Shown here piece by piece: positions 9,401-17,381 of a stretch of DNA of 64,000 nt. The notes below the pieces were generated by a model that did no database searches, was not told the origin of the DNA, and was given only the letters and a program-made list of their open reading frames with translations. Origin of the DNA: Deltaproteobacteria bacterium (GTDB lineage: Bacteria > Myxococcota > Myxococcia > SLRQ01); the NCBI GenBank assembly GCA_029210625.1, contig JARGFU010000010.1, positions 62,001 through 126,000 of the forward strand. Reading direction: 5' to 3'. Positions within the stretch are counted from its first letter, which is position 1. Every line of letters begins with the position of its first letter. Made by a program: the position numbers and the translations under genes.

Positions 9401-10662
9401 AGGAGCGTGTCCGCGTCGGCGTCGTCCAGGGCGAAGGAGACCGTGTAGGTGGTCATGGTCTGCGCTTCGGCGTGGTAGAGGTTGATGTCCGAGGTGTTGA
9501 AGGCGTGGGCGACCTTGTGGAGGAGGTTGCTGCCGCAGGAGCCTCCGCCGACCGAGGGGCAGGGGGTGCTCAGGTTGGAGATGGCCCAGGGGATGCCGTC
9601 GTTGTCGTCGTAGGGCGCGCCGTCGGTGATCAGCACGGCGTTCGACTGCTGACACTCCCAGCAGATGGACCACTTGATGTCGCTGCTGGTGTTGTTGTCG
9701 CTGGTGAAGTTCGAGTCGATGGTCCAGCCGTTGGCGACGAAGAAGTCGTCACCGAAGCCGAGGAACTGGCCGGCGTCGAGGAGGGCCTCGGCCAGGGGGG
9801 TTCGGTTGTCGAAGTCGCCCTTGGCCAGGGCGTTGATCTTGGAGAGGATCGAGGAGCGGTTGTTGTAGAAGGAGGACTTGTCCGGCGGCCAGGCGTTGTT
9901 GCAGCCGGGATCCGGATCCGAGGCGGTGAGCCACTTGGCGCCGCTGTCTCCGTTGAGGCCCAGCACCGACATCCGCACGGCCTTGGTCTCCCGCACCACG
10001 TCCTTGAGGGCCTTGCGGGCCGCGACGTACTTGGGCGGGTAGATGTTCATGAAGTTGCCCATGTAGAAGATGTGGTCGCTGTCTCTCCTCCAGAAGCCCT
10101 TCGTGGTGAGACAGGTCGAGCAGGTGGTGTTGGTGCCGCAGACGTCGGCCACCTTCGCCGAGGTCTCGCCGCTCTCCTGGCACCGGACGCTCGAGTCGTC
10201 GCGGTCGCAGAGGTAGACCTCCAGGGGATCGTAGAGGCCGACCTGGCCGCTGTCCGGCAGGCCGTCCGAGCCGGTCGTCTTGCCGTCGAAGTCCGGGTAG
10301 GGGTTGCTGGCCGGATCGTGGGCGACCGGATCGTAGCCGAGGCTGTCGTAGCCGGTGAAGCCGCAGCCGTCGCTATCCGGATAGACCGGCATGTGCTTCA
10401 TCGATCCCGAGGTGTCGAGGATCCAGATGAGGTTCGGCGGCCCGCCCGAGGAGGAGAAGAAGTCGTTGTCGCCTCCCTTGGGCGGCGCGACGATGCTCTG
10501 GGCCATGCTGGTGCCCCGCAGGAGGCAGGCGGCCTCGCTCTGGGCCGCGGCCGGGGTGGGCGCGGCGAGGGCGAGGCCGGTGACGCCCAGGAGGGCCAGG
10601 AGGACGCGGCCCCAGGTGGCGGGCTCGCGTGACGCCTTCGACTCGAAGTGCTTCGTGTTCAT
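6472..10662 (-). CDS. pilY1: PilY1-type pilus tip protein with VWA domain
   Basis: 1,396 residues; ATG 10662 is chosen because GAGGAG lies 8 bases before it, inside the slightly longer open frame. A Sec signal peptide (about 1-41) is followed by a von Willebrand A domain with the MIDAS motif DTSGS at 83-87. The region around 700-1000 has the PilY1/PilC hallmarks LLSDIFHSSPVVV and VAVFGSNGGMIHAVN of the beta-propeller. DIDLNNDGKKD resembles a calcium loop. PilY1 proteins cap type IV pili, prime assembly with minor pilins, and act as adhesins. The four minor pilins directly upstream in the same orientation support this call. Confidence 0.9.
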   Translation of the reverse strand: MNTKHFESKASREPATWGRVLLALLGVTGLALAAPTPAAAQSEAACLLRGTSMAQSIVAPPKGGDNDFFSSSGGPPNLIWILDTSGSMKHMPVYPDSDGCGFTGYDSLGYDPVAHDPASNPYPDFDGKTTGSDGLPDSGQVGLYDPLEVYLCDRDDSSVRCQESGETSAKVADVCGTNTTCSTCLTTKGFWRRDSDHIFYMGNFMNIYPPKYVAARKALKDVVRETKAVRMSVLGLNGDSGAKWLTASDPDPGCNNAWPPDKSSFYNNRSSILSKINALAKGDFDNRTPLAEALLDAGQFLGFGDDFFVANGWTIDSNFTSDNNTSSDIKWSICWECQQSNAVLITDGAPYDDNDGIPWAISNLSTPCPSVGGGSCGSNLLHKVAHAFNTSDINLYHAEAQTMTTYTVSFALDDADADTLLSATADAGGGFYVKADNTAALVAGLQSVVDDVVSRSISFTTSSFSGVQSTSSQSILLPRLIPDKGVPWKGELYRFDFLSEFVADIDLNNDGKKDQFFLVDKDCSNVDWPNVTSPPASCKPVESDPVLGLFWKKTGGSCGRLGWCDDSDLSNAPAVPHWEAGDRLKAKTANNRRIYTVIDSATGQDGIIDASDPVIPFTETNAADLLPYLDLTTATCTDIATRHGHPAFADLEACAKAVIRFVRGRKLDDSGDRNYLLSDIFHSSPVVVEPPTPFGLLNTPFRNPQSMVTLGVDNEFQSDPGTTNAYAEFAKDYRARDRVAVFGSNGGMIHAVNVGNCTSNCGTGDIKSPEYDRGNGNELWAFIPPDMLPKLKFFVISADHHLFVDGAPWVKNIWVDGLVGGADYQRQKGEFVTLGIFNERRGGVHRTALDLTELDDPSYVPKFLWTFPPIDATGSSSAVGLQIVNAGETWGDTLPAPAPIGPIRYEDTGSPASHDGTNFTERWIVAFGAGYDQLNLRGRGWYMLDAYTGEVLWDFTHQDGAAIKGELHFSFAAAPALTAWGNANTRTYNNPYFDTLVVGDTGGQLWSGRFADPDPTKWVGARVFKENASTSSISGRNPFFSIVWFSVLEESSLLRANVGTGNRHHLRDSGGGECGFDNLYACNRMGCSVSIDPDSPIVGPYGMTHVDWILNADGSWGKDHHQDFQLSSGKSACTDGVFARANIDLECPGVPSGTTKFTTDGLYDCDNSSCTTTPTGFDVGAIKCADQSTWPKNRFYSIRVFGGTRTPYNDASSAAAYDSSMLSNGTTPSTNIVEANTFAVGSLSPGWYYEYPVLEERTATGAVGGGACIIWGSLQAAPPPSCSGKGGNACGLGGGNIAYMYFRNAVTGKVGCVDNTGTGWDATEGRQNMGSDPKPPPPPQVIVQASSTGQVKSSVATAEGGGVDVGQGDSLFQSYTVIEVPTDTHNVRHAAEVEAP

Positions 10663-10680
10663 GGTCTGGCTCCTCACTTC

Positions 10681-11187
10681 CTACAGTCCGTAGCGGATCA
10701 AGAACTCGACCTCGGAGACGCGCCCCACCGTGTCACGGCAGCGCGCGGTCACCCGCGCTCCGGCGCCCCCGGCGCCCATCGCGGTCGGTCCGATGTCGTT
10801 GGTCAGGGTCTCGGCCATCAGCGCGGTGCGTCCGCGCCCCAGGCTGCCGTCGTCGATGAACTCGATGTCCTGGATCTTCGGTCCGTGGACGGCCATCGGA
10901 TCGTGGCCCGGACCCAGGTCGAGGATGGTGTTGCCGCTGGGGTCCTTCACCTGCATGGCGAAGGTGCTGGGCATCCCCTTCCCGAAGCGCAGGTTCGAGA
11001 CGAAGACCTCGCGGGCGGCCTTGGCGCAGGAGCGCAGGGCCTGCTGGCGGGTCGCCGCCGAGGCCTCTTCGAGGTCGCGGCCGGAGATGGCGATCATCGA
11101 GGCGCCGGCCACCAGGACCGCCGAGAGCAGGACGCTCACCACGACCAGGGTGCTGCCTCGCTCGTACTTTCTCGAGGAATGGTTCAC
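10681..11187 (-). CDS. pilX: PilX-like minor pilin
   Basis: 168 residues from GTG 11187 with GGGAGA about 6 bases upstream. The N-terminus is short and charged, then STLVVVSVLLSAVLVAGASM, the hydrophobic helix of PilX_N proteins; position +5 Glu and the normal GFTLxE signature are missing, as is common in PilX relatives. The remaining part is short beta-rich sequence. Minor pilins of this type sit at the pilus tip with PilY1. The gene lies 18 bases before pilY1 and 14 bases after pilW, so co-transcription is nearly certain. Confidence 0.75.
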   Translation of the reverse strand: MNHSSRKYERGSTLVVVSVLLSAVLVAGASMIAISGRDLEEASAATRQQALRSCAKAAREVFVSNLRFGKGMPSTFAMQVKDPSGNTILDLGPGHDPMAVHGPKIQDIEFIDDGSLGRGRTALMAETLTNDIGPTAMGAGGAGARVTARCRDTVGRVSEVEFLIRYGL

Positions 11188-11201
11188 GTTCGATCTCCCG
11201 G

Positions 11202-12560
11202 CTAGATGAGGGGGATGCCCCGGCTCGCCATGTTCGGCAGGGGGACGACGGTGGAGAGGCGGAAGCGGGGCTTGCCGTCCCGGGCGGCGGGGAGGAGGTG
11301 GTCCTCGGTGCTCGAGAGGAGCGGCGCGTCGACGAGGGTGTTCACCGCGCCGCCGCGCTTGAGCATCGGCCGCTGAGTCTGGGTCAGCAGGGTGAGGCGG
11401 ACGGCGCGCACGTTGCCCCAGAGGGCCTCCGGCTGTCCGGGCTGGGTGGCCGCGGCCGTGGCGTTCGCTCGCTGGGCGGAGGAGTCCAGCTGGCAGGGAG
11501 CCAGGGCCCGGGCCTGGTAGAAGGGGATGGTCATCTCGTTGGAGCAGGGCTCGAGGCCCGCGTCGGTGAGGGCCGAGAGCACCGCGCTCTGGTTGGCGCC
11601 ACCCGGGCGCCGAGCGGACTGCGCGGCCCCCGCGTCCTGACCCCAGACCGTGCCGTCCCGCATGATGTAGGCGGCCTGCAGGTCGCCCACGTTCGCCGAG
11701 ACCACCTCCCAGTCGGTCCAGTCGATCTTGGCGTCCCCGTTGCGATCGAGGCTGCGGGAGAGCAGCAGGTAGCGGCGGCCGATGGCGTTGTCCTGGCGGA
11801 CCATGAAGCGGTAGCGGTTGATGACGAAGGCCCGCGCCTGACCGGCGCCCAGGCAGGCGGCCGAGCCGGCCGCGTTGGACTGCTGGAAGGGATCGTCCGC
11901 CACCTCGGTGGTGAGGGAGACGGTGGTGTCGGTGGTCGCGAGGACGTCCGCGGCGGCGCGCAGGGTCACCAGGGTGTAGGTGTAGCCTCCGGGGCAGATG
12001 GCCAGGAGGACGGTCCCCGGCGGGAGCTTGGTCGCGCTGCCGTTGGCCTCGAGGGTGAGGCTGGTGGCGGAGGCGGCCGAGATCTGCCAGGCCTTGCCCC
12101 GCAGCATGGGGACGGCCTTGGTCGGGTCCGAGTCCGGCTTGGAGGTGTCGGGATCTTCGGCCAGGGCGAAGTAGTTGGGATCCCGGGCGGCGAAGAGGAC
12201 GTCGTCGGAGCCCACGGCGGCGGTGTAGGTCGGGAAGCCCGGCGCGCCGAGGTTGTTGGTCAGGCAGATGCCGTTGTTCGCCTTGCAGTCCTCGTCGGGG
12301 CGGTGGGGGTCGAAGGCGATGAAGGGATCGACGCCGTAGCCGGCCTGGAGGAGCATCCGCTCGAGGACGGCGGTGCCGCGGCGGTTCTGCTGGCCCGCCT
12401 TGCGCTCGTGGCCGAGGTCGGCCTCCATCCGGTTGAAGGCCATCATGGCCGTGACGCCGCCGGCGACGACGAAGCCGGAGATCACCGTGGAGATCATCAA
12501 CTCGACGAGGGTGAAGCCCGCCGCGCTGCGCATCTTCGAGTTCTTTCGCTGGGTCTGCAT
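11202..12560 (-). CDS. pilW: PilW-like minor pilin
   Basis: 452 residues; ATG 12560 is preferred to a GTG three codons earlier because GAGGTG lies 8 bases upstream and overlaps that GTG. The prepilin signature GFTLVELMIS is complete (cleavage after Gly, Phe+1, Glu+5), followed by a roughly 20-residue hydrophobic helix. The long C-terminal part includes CLTNNLGAPGF and many short beta segments. PilW proteins form the tip complex with PilV, PilX and PilY1. It starts 11 bases after the pilV stop. Confidence 0.85.
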   Translation of the reverse strand: MQTQRKNSKMRSAAGFTLVELMISTVISGFVVAGGVTAMMAFNRMEADLGHERKAGQQNRRGTAVLERMLLQAGYGVDPFIAFDPHRPDEDCKANNGICLTNNLGAPGFPTYTAAVGSDDVLFAARDPNYFALAEDPDTSKPDSDPTKAVPMLRGKAWQISAASATSLTLEANGSATKLPPGTVLLAICPGGYTYTLVTLRAAADVLATTDTTVSLTTEVADDPFQQSNAAGSAACLGAGQARAFVINRYRFMVRQDNAIGRRYLLLSRSLDRNGDAKIDWTDWEVVSANVGDLQAAYIMRDGTVWGQDAGAAQSARRPGGANQSAVLSALTDAGLEPCSNEMTIPFYQARALAPCQLDSSAQRANATAAATQPGQPEALWGNVRAVRLTLLTQTQRPMLKRGGAVNTLVDAPLLSSTEDHLLPAARDGKPRFRLSTVVPLPNMASRGIPLI

Positions 12561-12570
12561 GATCGTCACC

Positions 12571-13233
12571 TCACTGCTGCGGGAGCACGAGCTTGCGGTT
12601 GGCGCGGTAGCCCACGACCGTGACGCGCTGGCGGATGCCCAGCGAGGGGTCCCGCCAGGTCACGACCACCCCGATCTTCTTGCCCGGGGAGACCGACTCA
12701 CCCGGACGCGGCGGGTCGTCGACGACGATCCAGTTGCGGTTGAAGTCGTCCTTGCCGTCGTTGTTGAAGTCGAGGGTCGGGCGGTTGCCGGTGCCCTCGG
12801 TGAAGGTGCCGGCCGGGGCGTAGCCCACGAACTGCTGGTCTGCCGGGACGACCACGCCCATGAAGCTGCCAGTGTCGGCGTCGGGCAGATCGCCGCCGGA
12901 GTGGTCGAAGGTGCTGGCGGGCAGGTTGGTGTTGTCCATGCCCGCGAAGGTGCCGTTCTCGTCCATCAGGTCGGTGCCGTTGCTGGTGTGCGTGTCGACC
13001 AGGGCCGGGGCGTCGAAGGGCAGGCGCTCGAGGTAGTGGAGCAGGTCGTAGGCGATGGCCGTCGCCCGGTCCTTGCGCCGCCCGTCGCCGTCGCGCTTGG
13101 CGGCCACGTTGAGCATGCTGACCAGGCCGACCATGCCGACGCTCATCACGACGACGGCGATCATCACCTCGATCAGGGAGAAGCCGGCCTCCCGGCGGGA
13201 GGGGGACGAGTGCCTCTGCTTGGAATCACGCAT
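12571..13233 (-). CDS. pilV: PilV-like minor pilin
   Basis: 220 residues. It has a prepilin peptidase signature GFSLIEVMIAVVVMSVGM typical of PilV, with Gly-Phe cleavage and Glu+5. The start ATGCGTGA overlaps the end of the fimT-like gene by 8 bases, and GGAGAT lies upstream, so the two are probably translationally coupled. The middle contains FNNDGKDDFN, an Asp-rich loop that could bind calcium; a similar loop (FDDDGGKRTD) is present in the neighbouring FimT-like pilin. It is a predicted inner-membrane prepilin incorporated at the pilus tip. Confidence 0.85.
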   Translation of the reverse strand: MRDSKQRHSSPSRREAGFSLIEVMIAVVVMSVGMVGLVSMLNVAAKRDGDGRRKDRATAIAYDLLHYLERLPFDAPALVDTHTSNGTDLMDENGTFAGMDNTNLPASTFDHSGGDLPDADTGSFMGVVVPADQQFVGYAPAGTFTEGTGNRPTLDFNNDGKDDFNRNWIVVDDPPRPGESVSPGKKIGVVVTWRDPSLGIRQRVTVVGYRANRKLVLPQQ

Positions 13234-13924
13234 CGTGGAAGATCTCCACCAGGCCGTAGGGAAGGGAGACGACGATGATGGTCTTCTCGCTGTTCTCTTC
13301 GAGGTTGCTCCGCCCGAGGATCAACGAGATGAAGCGGGCGTTGCCGTTGCCGGGCACCTCCACCTCGCCGTTGGCCTTGAAGCGGATCCAGGTCATCTGG
13401 TTGCTGCCCGTCACGGGGCAGCCCGTGGCCGAGAAGCCGTAGGTGGTGCAGCGGGGCTGGGTGGCGAGGACCACCGGGCGGTAGAAGCCGGGGATCTCGT
13501 TCATCGAGGGGCCCTTCACGTCCGTTCCCCGGTAGTACTTGACGCTCTCGTAGATCTCGCCCTTGGTCAGCAGGCGGTCGGTGCGCTTGCCGCCGTCGTC
13601 GTCGAAGTCGTCCCGGGGGTTTGCCGGATCGAAGCCCGCCCGGTCGAAGTTGCCGTTCCAGTCCTGGATGAGGACGTAGTGGTAGGGCGAGGTGCCGGAG
13701 TTCGGATCCTCGAGCCCCAGCCAGAGGTCGGCGTTCGAGGCCGCGGCGAGGCGGGGGGCCTGCCGGAAGATGGCGACCAGGTCGGCGATCGAGCGGGTCG
13801 CTCGCAGCCGGGGGGTCATCTGCCGGGCGCCGGCGATGGCCAGCCCGGCCATGATGCCCACGAGCGTGACGGTCACCATCAGCTCGATGAGGGTGAATCC
13901 GTGAGTGCGGCGGTCGGTGTTCAT
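13226..13924 (-). CDS. FimT/GspH-like prepilin
   Basis: 232 residues with GGAGGG 9 bases before ATG 13924. The prepilin signature is HGFTLIELMVTVTLVGIMAGLA, with cleavage between Gly and Phe and Glu+5. The C-terminal half (MTWIRFKANGEVEVPGNG ... FISLILG) follows the GspH/FimT pattern of a beta-rich globular domain. This subunit usually comes first in minor pilin operons and helps start pilus assembly or binds DNA in FimT of some Gammaproteobacteria; the function here is inferred from position. It lies 32 bases after the anti-sigma gene. Confidence 0.85.
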   Translation of the reverse strand: MNTDRRTHGFTLIELMVTVTLVGIMAGLAIAGARQMTPRLRATRSIADLVAIFRQAPRLAAASNADLWLGLEDPNSGTSPYHYVLIQDWNGNFDRAGFDPANPRDDFDDDGGKRTDRLLTKGEIYESVKYYRGTDVKGPSMNEIPGFYRPVVLATQPRCTTYGFSATGCPVTGSNQMTWIRFKANGEVEVPGNGNARFISLILGRSNLEENSEKTIIVVSLPYGLVEIFHDA

Positions 13925-13956
13925 GGTCGAAAACCCTCCAAGCGGGGAGGAAGCGT

Positions 13957-14637
13957 TCAGCGTTCGAGAGCGCCGGCGGCCGGCAGCGCGCAGCGCTGGC
14001 CGGGGCCGAGCTCACAGATCAGGGTGTCGTCGGGGCCCAGCACGCGCGCCGAGCCGGTGAGCAGGTGGACGGTTACGTCGTGCCCGGCGGTGGCGGGCCG
14101 CCACTGCAGCTCGCTGCCCTCGGTGAGGCTGATGCGGACGCCGCCGGCGAAGGAGAGCACGCTCTCGGAGGTGGCGGTGAAGGTCTGGAGGGCGGCGGGG
14201 ACCGGCACCCTGGCCGGCGCCAGCTCGAGCGCCTCGTGGCGGGTGGTCTTCGCCGGCGCGAGCTCGCGCTGCTCGGGGAGGCTGTGGGCGAAGGCGATGA
14301 CCGAGAGGGTGACCACCAGCGCCGCGCCGGCGCCGAAGGCCGCCACCCGCCGCAGATCGGAGGGGCCGTGGTGCTTCGGCCGGGGGATGGGCACCGGCCG
14401 GTTGGCCTCGAGGGTGGTCACGGCCAGGGCCATGGCCAGGGCGCGCTCGGAGCGGCGGGGCTCGAGCGAGGGGACGGCGCTGGCCAGCTGGCCGAAGGTC
14501 GCGAGGTAGTCTCCGGTCTCCCGGCACTCGGCGCAGGTGGCGAGGTGCTGCTCGACCTTGATGGCCTCGGCGCTCTGCAGGCCCGCGGCCCGGCCCTCGA
14601 GGAGGGAGGTGACCTCCATGCAGGAGAGCAGGCTCAT
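13957..14637 (-). CDS. Zinc-finger anti-sigma factor with FecR-like domain
   Basis: 226 residues. The first 40 residues carry a zf-HC2-type motif: Cys6, then HLATCAEC giving His31, Cys35 and Cys38. A transmembrane helix lies at about 100-119 (VAAFGAGAALVVTLSVIAF), and the periplasmic part ends in a beta domain (VHLLTGSARVLGPDDTLICELGPG) like FecR. Such proteins hold an ECF sigma factor at the membrane until an envelope signal arrives. Its ATG overlaps the sigma-factor TGA by four bases (ATGA), which implies coupled translation. The minor pilin genes follow in the same direction. Confidence 0.85.
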   Translation of the reverse strand: MSLLSCMEVTSLLEGRAAGLQSAEAIKVEQHLATCAECRETGDYLATFGQLASAVPSLEPRRSERALAMALAVTTLEANRPVPIPRPKHHGPSDLRRVAAFGAGAALVVTLSVIAFAHSLPEQRELAPAKTTRHEALELAPARVPVPAALQTFTATSESVLSFAGGVRISLTEGSELQWRPATAGHDVTVHLLTGSARVLGPDDTLICELGPGQRCALPAAGALER

Positions 14638-15248
14638 CGCTCACCCTCCCCCTGGCCGTGCTGGACCAGGCTGGAGAGCAGAGGATCCCGGCGGGCGCGC
14701 TTCACCAGCTCGCGGCGGGCGAAGAAGACCCGGGACTTGGTCGCGCTCAGGGTGGCCTCCATCAGCGCCGCGACCTCCGCGATGCTGCGTCCCTCGAGGA
14801 CGTGGAGGACGAAGGCGATCCGCTTGCGCTCCGAGAGCGCCTCGAGGTGCTCGTAGAGGCGGCGGATGCCCTCGCGCTGGTCGGCCAGGAGCGGGCCGGG
14901 GCCCTGCCCGGGATCGCCCTCGGGCTCGGGGACCAGCTCGAGGGGGACCCGGCGCCGTGGCGCGCCCTGGCGCCAGTGCTGCCGGACGGTGCGGATCGCG
15001 ATGCCTGCGAGCCAGGTGCGGACCGAGGCCTCACCGCGAAAAGCCGGGAAGGCCGCCACCGCGGCGAGGAGGACCTGCTGCAGCACGTCCTCGCGGTCGG
15101 GATCCGGACCGAGGAGGCGGGCGAGGAGCCGCTCGAGGACCGGCAGCTGCTCGCGGAAGACGCGCTCGAGCGCCGCGGGATCGCCCGCCCGGCAGGCCGC
15201 GAGGGTCTGGGGATCGGGCTCCTGGGGTGCTTTCCGGGGCAGGGGCAT
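14634..15248 (-). CDS. ECF-type RNA polymerase sigma factor
   Basis: 204 residues if ATG 15248 is used; the frame stays open to 15380 but the extra residues have no sigma-like content, and no clear ribosome site marks the start. Region 2 spans about 25-95 (DPAALERVFREQLP ... VRTWLAGIAIRTVRQHWRQ) and region 4 about 135-190 (LSERKRIAFVLHVLEGRSIAEVA ... TKSRVFFARREL) with its helix-turn-helix. Regions 1 and 3 are absent, as in the ECF group. With the overlapping anti-sigma gene it is likely to control its own operon, including the minor pilins and PilY1, in response to an envelope cue; that link is inferred from order only. Confidence 0.85.
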   Translation of the reverse strand: MPLPRKAPQEPDPQTLAACRAGDPAALERVFREQLPVLERLLARLLGPDPDREDVLQQVLLAAVAAFPAFRGEASVRTWLAGIAIRTVRQHWRQGAPRRRVPLELVPEPEGDPGQGPGPLLADQREGIRRLYEHLEALSERKRIAFVLHVLEGRSIAEVAALMEATLSATKSRVFFARRELVKRARRDPLLSSLVQHGQGEGER

Positions 15249-15273
15249 GGGAAGAGACGCGTCATCGTCACCG

Positions 15274-15279
15274 GTATTA
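15274..15279 (-). promoter_or_regulatory. Candidate -10 of the sigma/pilin operon
   Basis: TAATAC on the minus strand lies 25 bases before ATG 15248. No convincing -35 is seen at normal distance, although an A/T-rich run (GGAAAAAAGTTTC) lies further upstream around 15301-15315 and could be an autoregulated ECF site. The rest of the 150-base gap 15249-15398 shows no other feature. Confidence 0.25.
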
Positions 15280-15398
15280 GTGGAGTGGGGGGGCGATCCG
15301 GTTGAAACTTTTTTCCAACCCACTGAAATCACGGACGAATGCGCTACTCCCGAGCCTACCTCCCCGGCCCCCCGATCCACAAATTTCGGGTCCTCCCT

Positions 15399-17300
15399 TT
15401 AAAAGAGGAAGGAGACCCGGAGATCGGCCCGGAGGCGCACCTGCTCGTGGAGCAGGCTGCGGGTGCCCGCGGGGAGCACCGTGAGGGGCAAGAGCGGGAT
15501 CTCGGCGGCCAGCCCGGTGCCCAGCTCGACCCGCCGGAGGCGGAAGCGGGCCTCCAGGCCGGCGGAGAGGTCGGCGGCCAGCTGCGCCTCGGGGGCCAGG
15601 TAGCCGTCCACCACCACCGCCTTGGCCTTCAGCTGCCCCACCCGCAGGGCCACCCGGGGCCCCACCAGGAGCAGGCGCTCGAAGGAGAGGTCGAGGGGCA
15701 GGAGGGCGGCGAGGTCGAGGAGCGCGTAGCGGCCCCGCAGCCAGATGCCCAGGTCGCCGGCCACGATCCGCTCGGCCGCGTCCACCGAGAGGGAGGCGCC
15801 GGCCAGCACCCGCAGATCCGAGAGCCAGGCGGGGCGGCGCAGCAGCTTCAGGTGACCGCGTAGCTCGGTGCCCACCGTGAAGTTCGCCCCGAGCTCGCCG
15901 CCGCCGAGGGCCACCTTCGGGGCCAGGGCGAAGGTGAGGGCGAAGGCCCGGTGGGGCCACCAGGCCAGGCCCTGGGTCTCGCAGACGGCGGTGGTGGGCT
16001 CGGGCAGGGGCGGGACCTCCGGAGTGCCGGGTCCGATGCCGCGCTCGCTCCCCGGGTCGGGGAGGGTGACCTTCGGCGGGCGCTTCAGCGCGGCGCGCAG
16101 CTTGGCGGCCAGGGCCGCCCAGCGCTTGCCCGGCTCGCGCTCCTCGCTCTCGAAGCGCTCCTCGACCATGTCCCCCACGTCTCCGGGGCGGGACATCACC
16201 AGCACCGCCCGGGGGGGCTCGCCCTCGGTCCAGGCCGCGGCCTTCTCCTTGCCCTCGGCGAGGAGCCGCCCGGCCTTCTCGGCGAAGGGCTGGGTGGTCT
16301 TGAAGACCCGGGGGCGGACCCCGGCCTCCCGTAGCGCCTGCACCAGCCCCTCCGGCGGGCCCGCCTCGGGGGCGAGGAGGAGCAGCCCCGGACCCCGCCG
16401 GGCCTCGGGGACCACCAGGGTCAGGTCCGCGCGGCTGACCGGATCCTTGCGCAGGCGCACCTGGACCGTCACCTCGTCCCAGCCGCCCAGGGAGACCGTC
16501 TCCGGGATCCGCACGGCCAGCAGCCCGCCGTCGAGCTCCTCGGGTTGCAGGAGCCCACCGGGCTCGGCCTGCAGCAGCAGGCGCTCCAGGCTGCTCTTCC
16601 CGCGGGCGTGGAGCCAGAAGCCCACCGGCGGAGTGTCCCCCTCCCCGCCGGAGGGGAGCATCCGGAGAGTGACCACCTTGTTCTGCGGTGGGGTGGGGAG
16701 CTTCATCGTCCGCCCCCGCCGGGCCCCGGTGGCGTCCTTGGCCCGGATGGTGGCCGTGTTCTCGCCGGGGCGCGCCGGGAGGCGCAGCTCGACCTCGCCC
16801 CTCTCGTCCGCGGTGAAGGGGCCCGCCGTGCGGCCGGCGATCTCGCCGTAGACCCGCGCGCCGGGGATGGTGTCGACCTTCACCCGCGCGATGCCCGAGA
16901 GGGGGACCTCGAAGGCCGCCAGGGCCTCACCGGTGGAGAGGGGCACCGAGGCCAGCATCAGCAGGTAGTGGGGGTAGCCCACCTCGGGCAGGGCGTAGTC
17001 GATGCGCCAGTGGCCATCTTCCTCGAGCACCGGCTCGCTGGCCGTGCCCGAGTTCACCGCCACCCGCACCGGGCCGGTGGTCTTCACCGGGCGGCCCTCG
17101 GCCTTGCCGTCGGCCGCCGGCAGCAGCAGGCGGAAGGTCGCCGTCTCGTTGCGGCGCAGCACGAGGTGGGAGGGCTTCGACTCCAGGCGCAGCTCGGCGG
17201 CGCTCTGCCCGTGGTGAGCGACCGGCTCCCGGTCGCGGGCGAACGCAGCAGTGGCGGGCAGGAGGACCGCCAGGATCCCCCCCAGGACGAACGACCTCAT
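15399..17300 (-). CDS. Large secreted protein of unknown function
   Basis: 633 residues from ATG 17300, where a signal peptide begins (MRSFVLGGILAVLLPATAAFA); the upstream extension in frame is low-complexity. The N-terminal 250 residues look like two or three Ig/MG-like beta domains (ATFRLLLPAADGK, GRTAGPFTADERGEVELRL). The middle is Pro-rich and charged. The last 200 residues have alternating hydrophobic strands (ALTFALAPKVALGGGELGANF ... LRADLRVSFLF) and end in Phe, as outer-membrane beta-barrels do. An outer-membrane barrel with periplasmic Ig-like domains is possible; I cannot assign a family. Confidence 0.7.
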   Translation of the reverse strand: MRSFVLGGILAVLLPATAAFARDREPVAHHGQSAAELRLESKPSHLVLRRNETATFRLLLPAADGKAEGRPVKTTGPVRVAVNSGTASEPVLEEDGHWRIDYALPEVGYPHYLLMLASVPLSTGEALAAFEVPLSGIARVKVDTIPGARVYGEIAGRTAGPFTADERGEVELRLPARPGENTATIRAKDATGARRGRTMKLPTPPQNKVVTLRMLPSGGEGDTPPVGFWLHARGKSSLERLLLQAEPGGLLQPEELDGGLLAVRIPETVSLGGWDEVTVQVRLRKDPVSRADLTLVVPEARRGPGLLLLAPEAGPPEGLVQALREAGVRPRVFKTTQPFAEKAGRLLAEGKEKAAAWTEGEPPRAVLVMSRPGDVGDMVEERFESEEREPGKRWAALAAKLRAALKRPPKVTLPDPGSERGIGPGTPEVPPLPEPTTAVCETQGLAWWPHRAFALTFALAPKVALGGGELGANFTVGTELRGHLKLLRRPAWLSDLRVLAGASLSVDAAERIVAGDLGIWLRGRYALLDLAALLPLDLSFERLLLVGPRVALRVGQLKAKAVVVDGYLAPEAQLAADLSAGLEARFRLRRVELGTGLAAEIPLLPLTVLPAGTRSLLHEQVRLRADLRVSFLF

Positions 17301-17368
17301 GACCCGCCGAGTATGGCGCAGAAGCCGACCCCGGGTCCAAGATCCCGCACGGCGGGAGGGAAGCGCAG

Positions 17369-17374
17369 TAGAGT
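17369..17374 (+). promoter_or_regulatory. -10-like TAGAGT, near-leaderless start
   Basis: TAGAGT ends 7 bases before ATG 17382 and there is no Shine-Dalgarno in between. The only purine-rich run (GGGAGGGAAG) is about 20 bases from the start, too far for normal initiation. Confidence 0.4.
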
Positions 17375-17381
17375 CGAGCTC

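Noticed and set aside
15388-15418. Hairpin GGGTC...GACCC near the 15399 stop
   Set aside because: The stem has several mismatches beyond five base pairs and no T tract in the needed direction.
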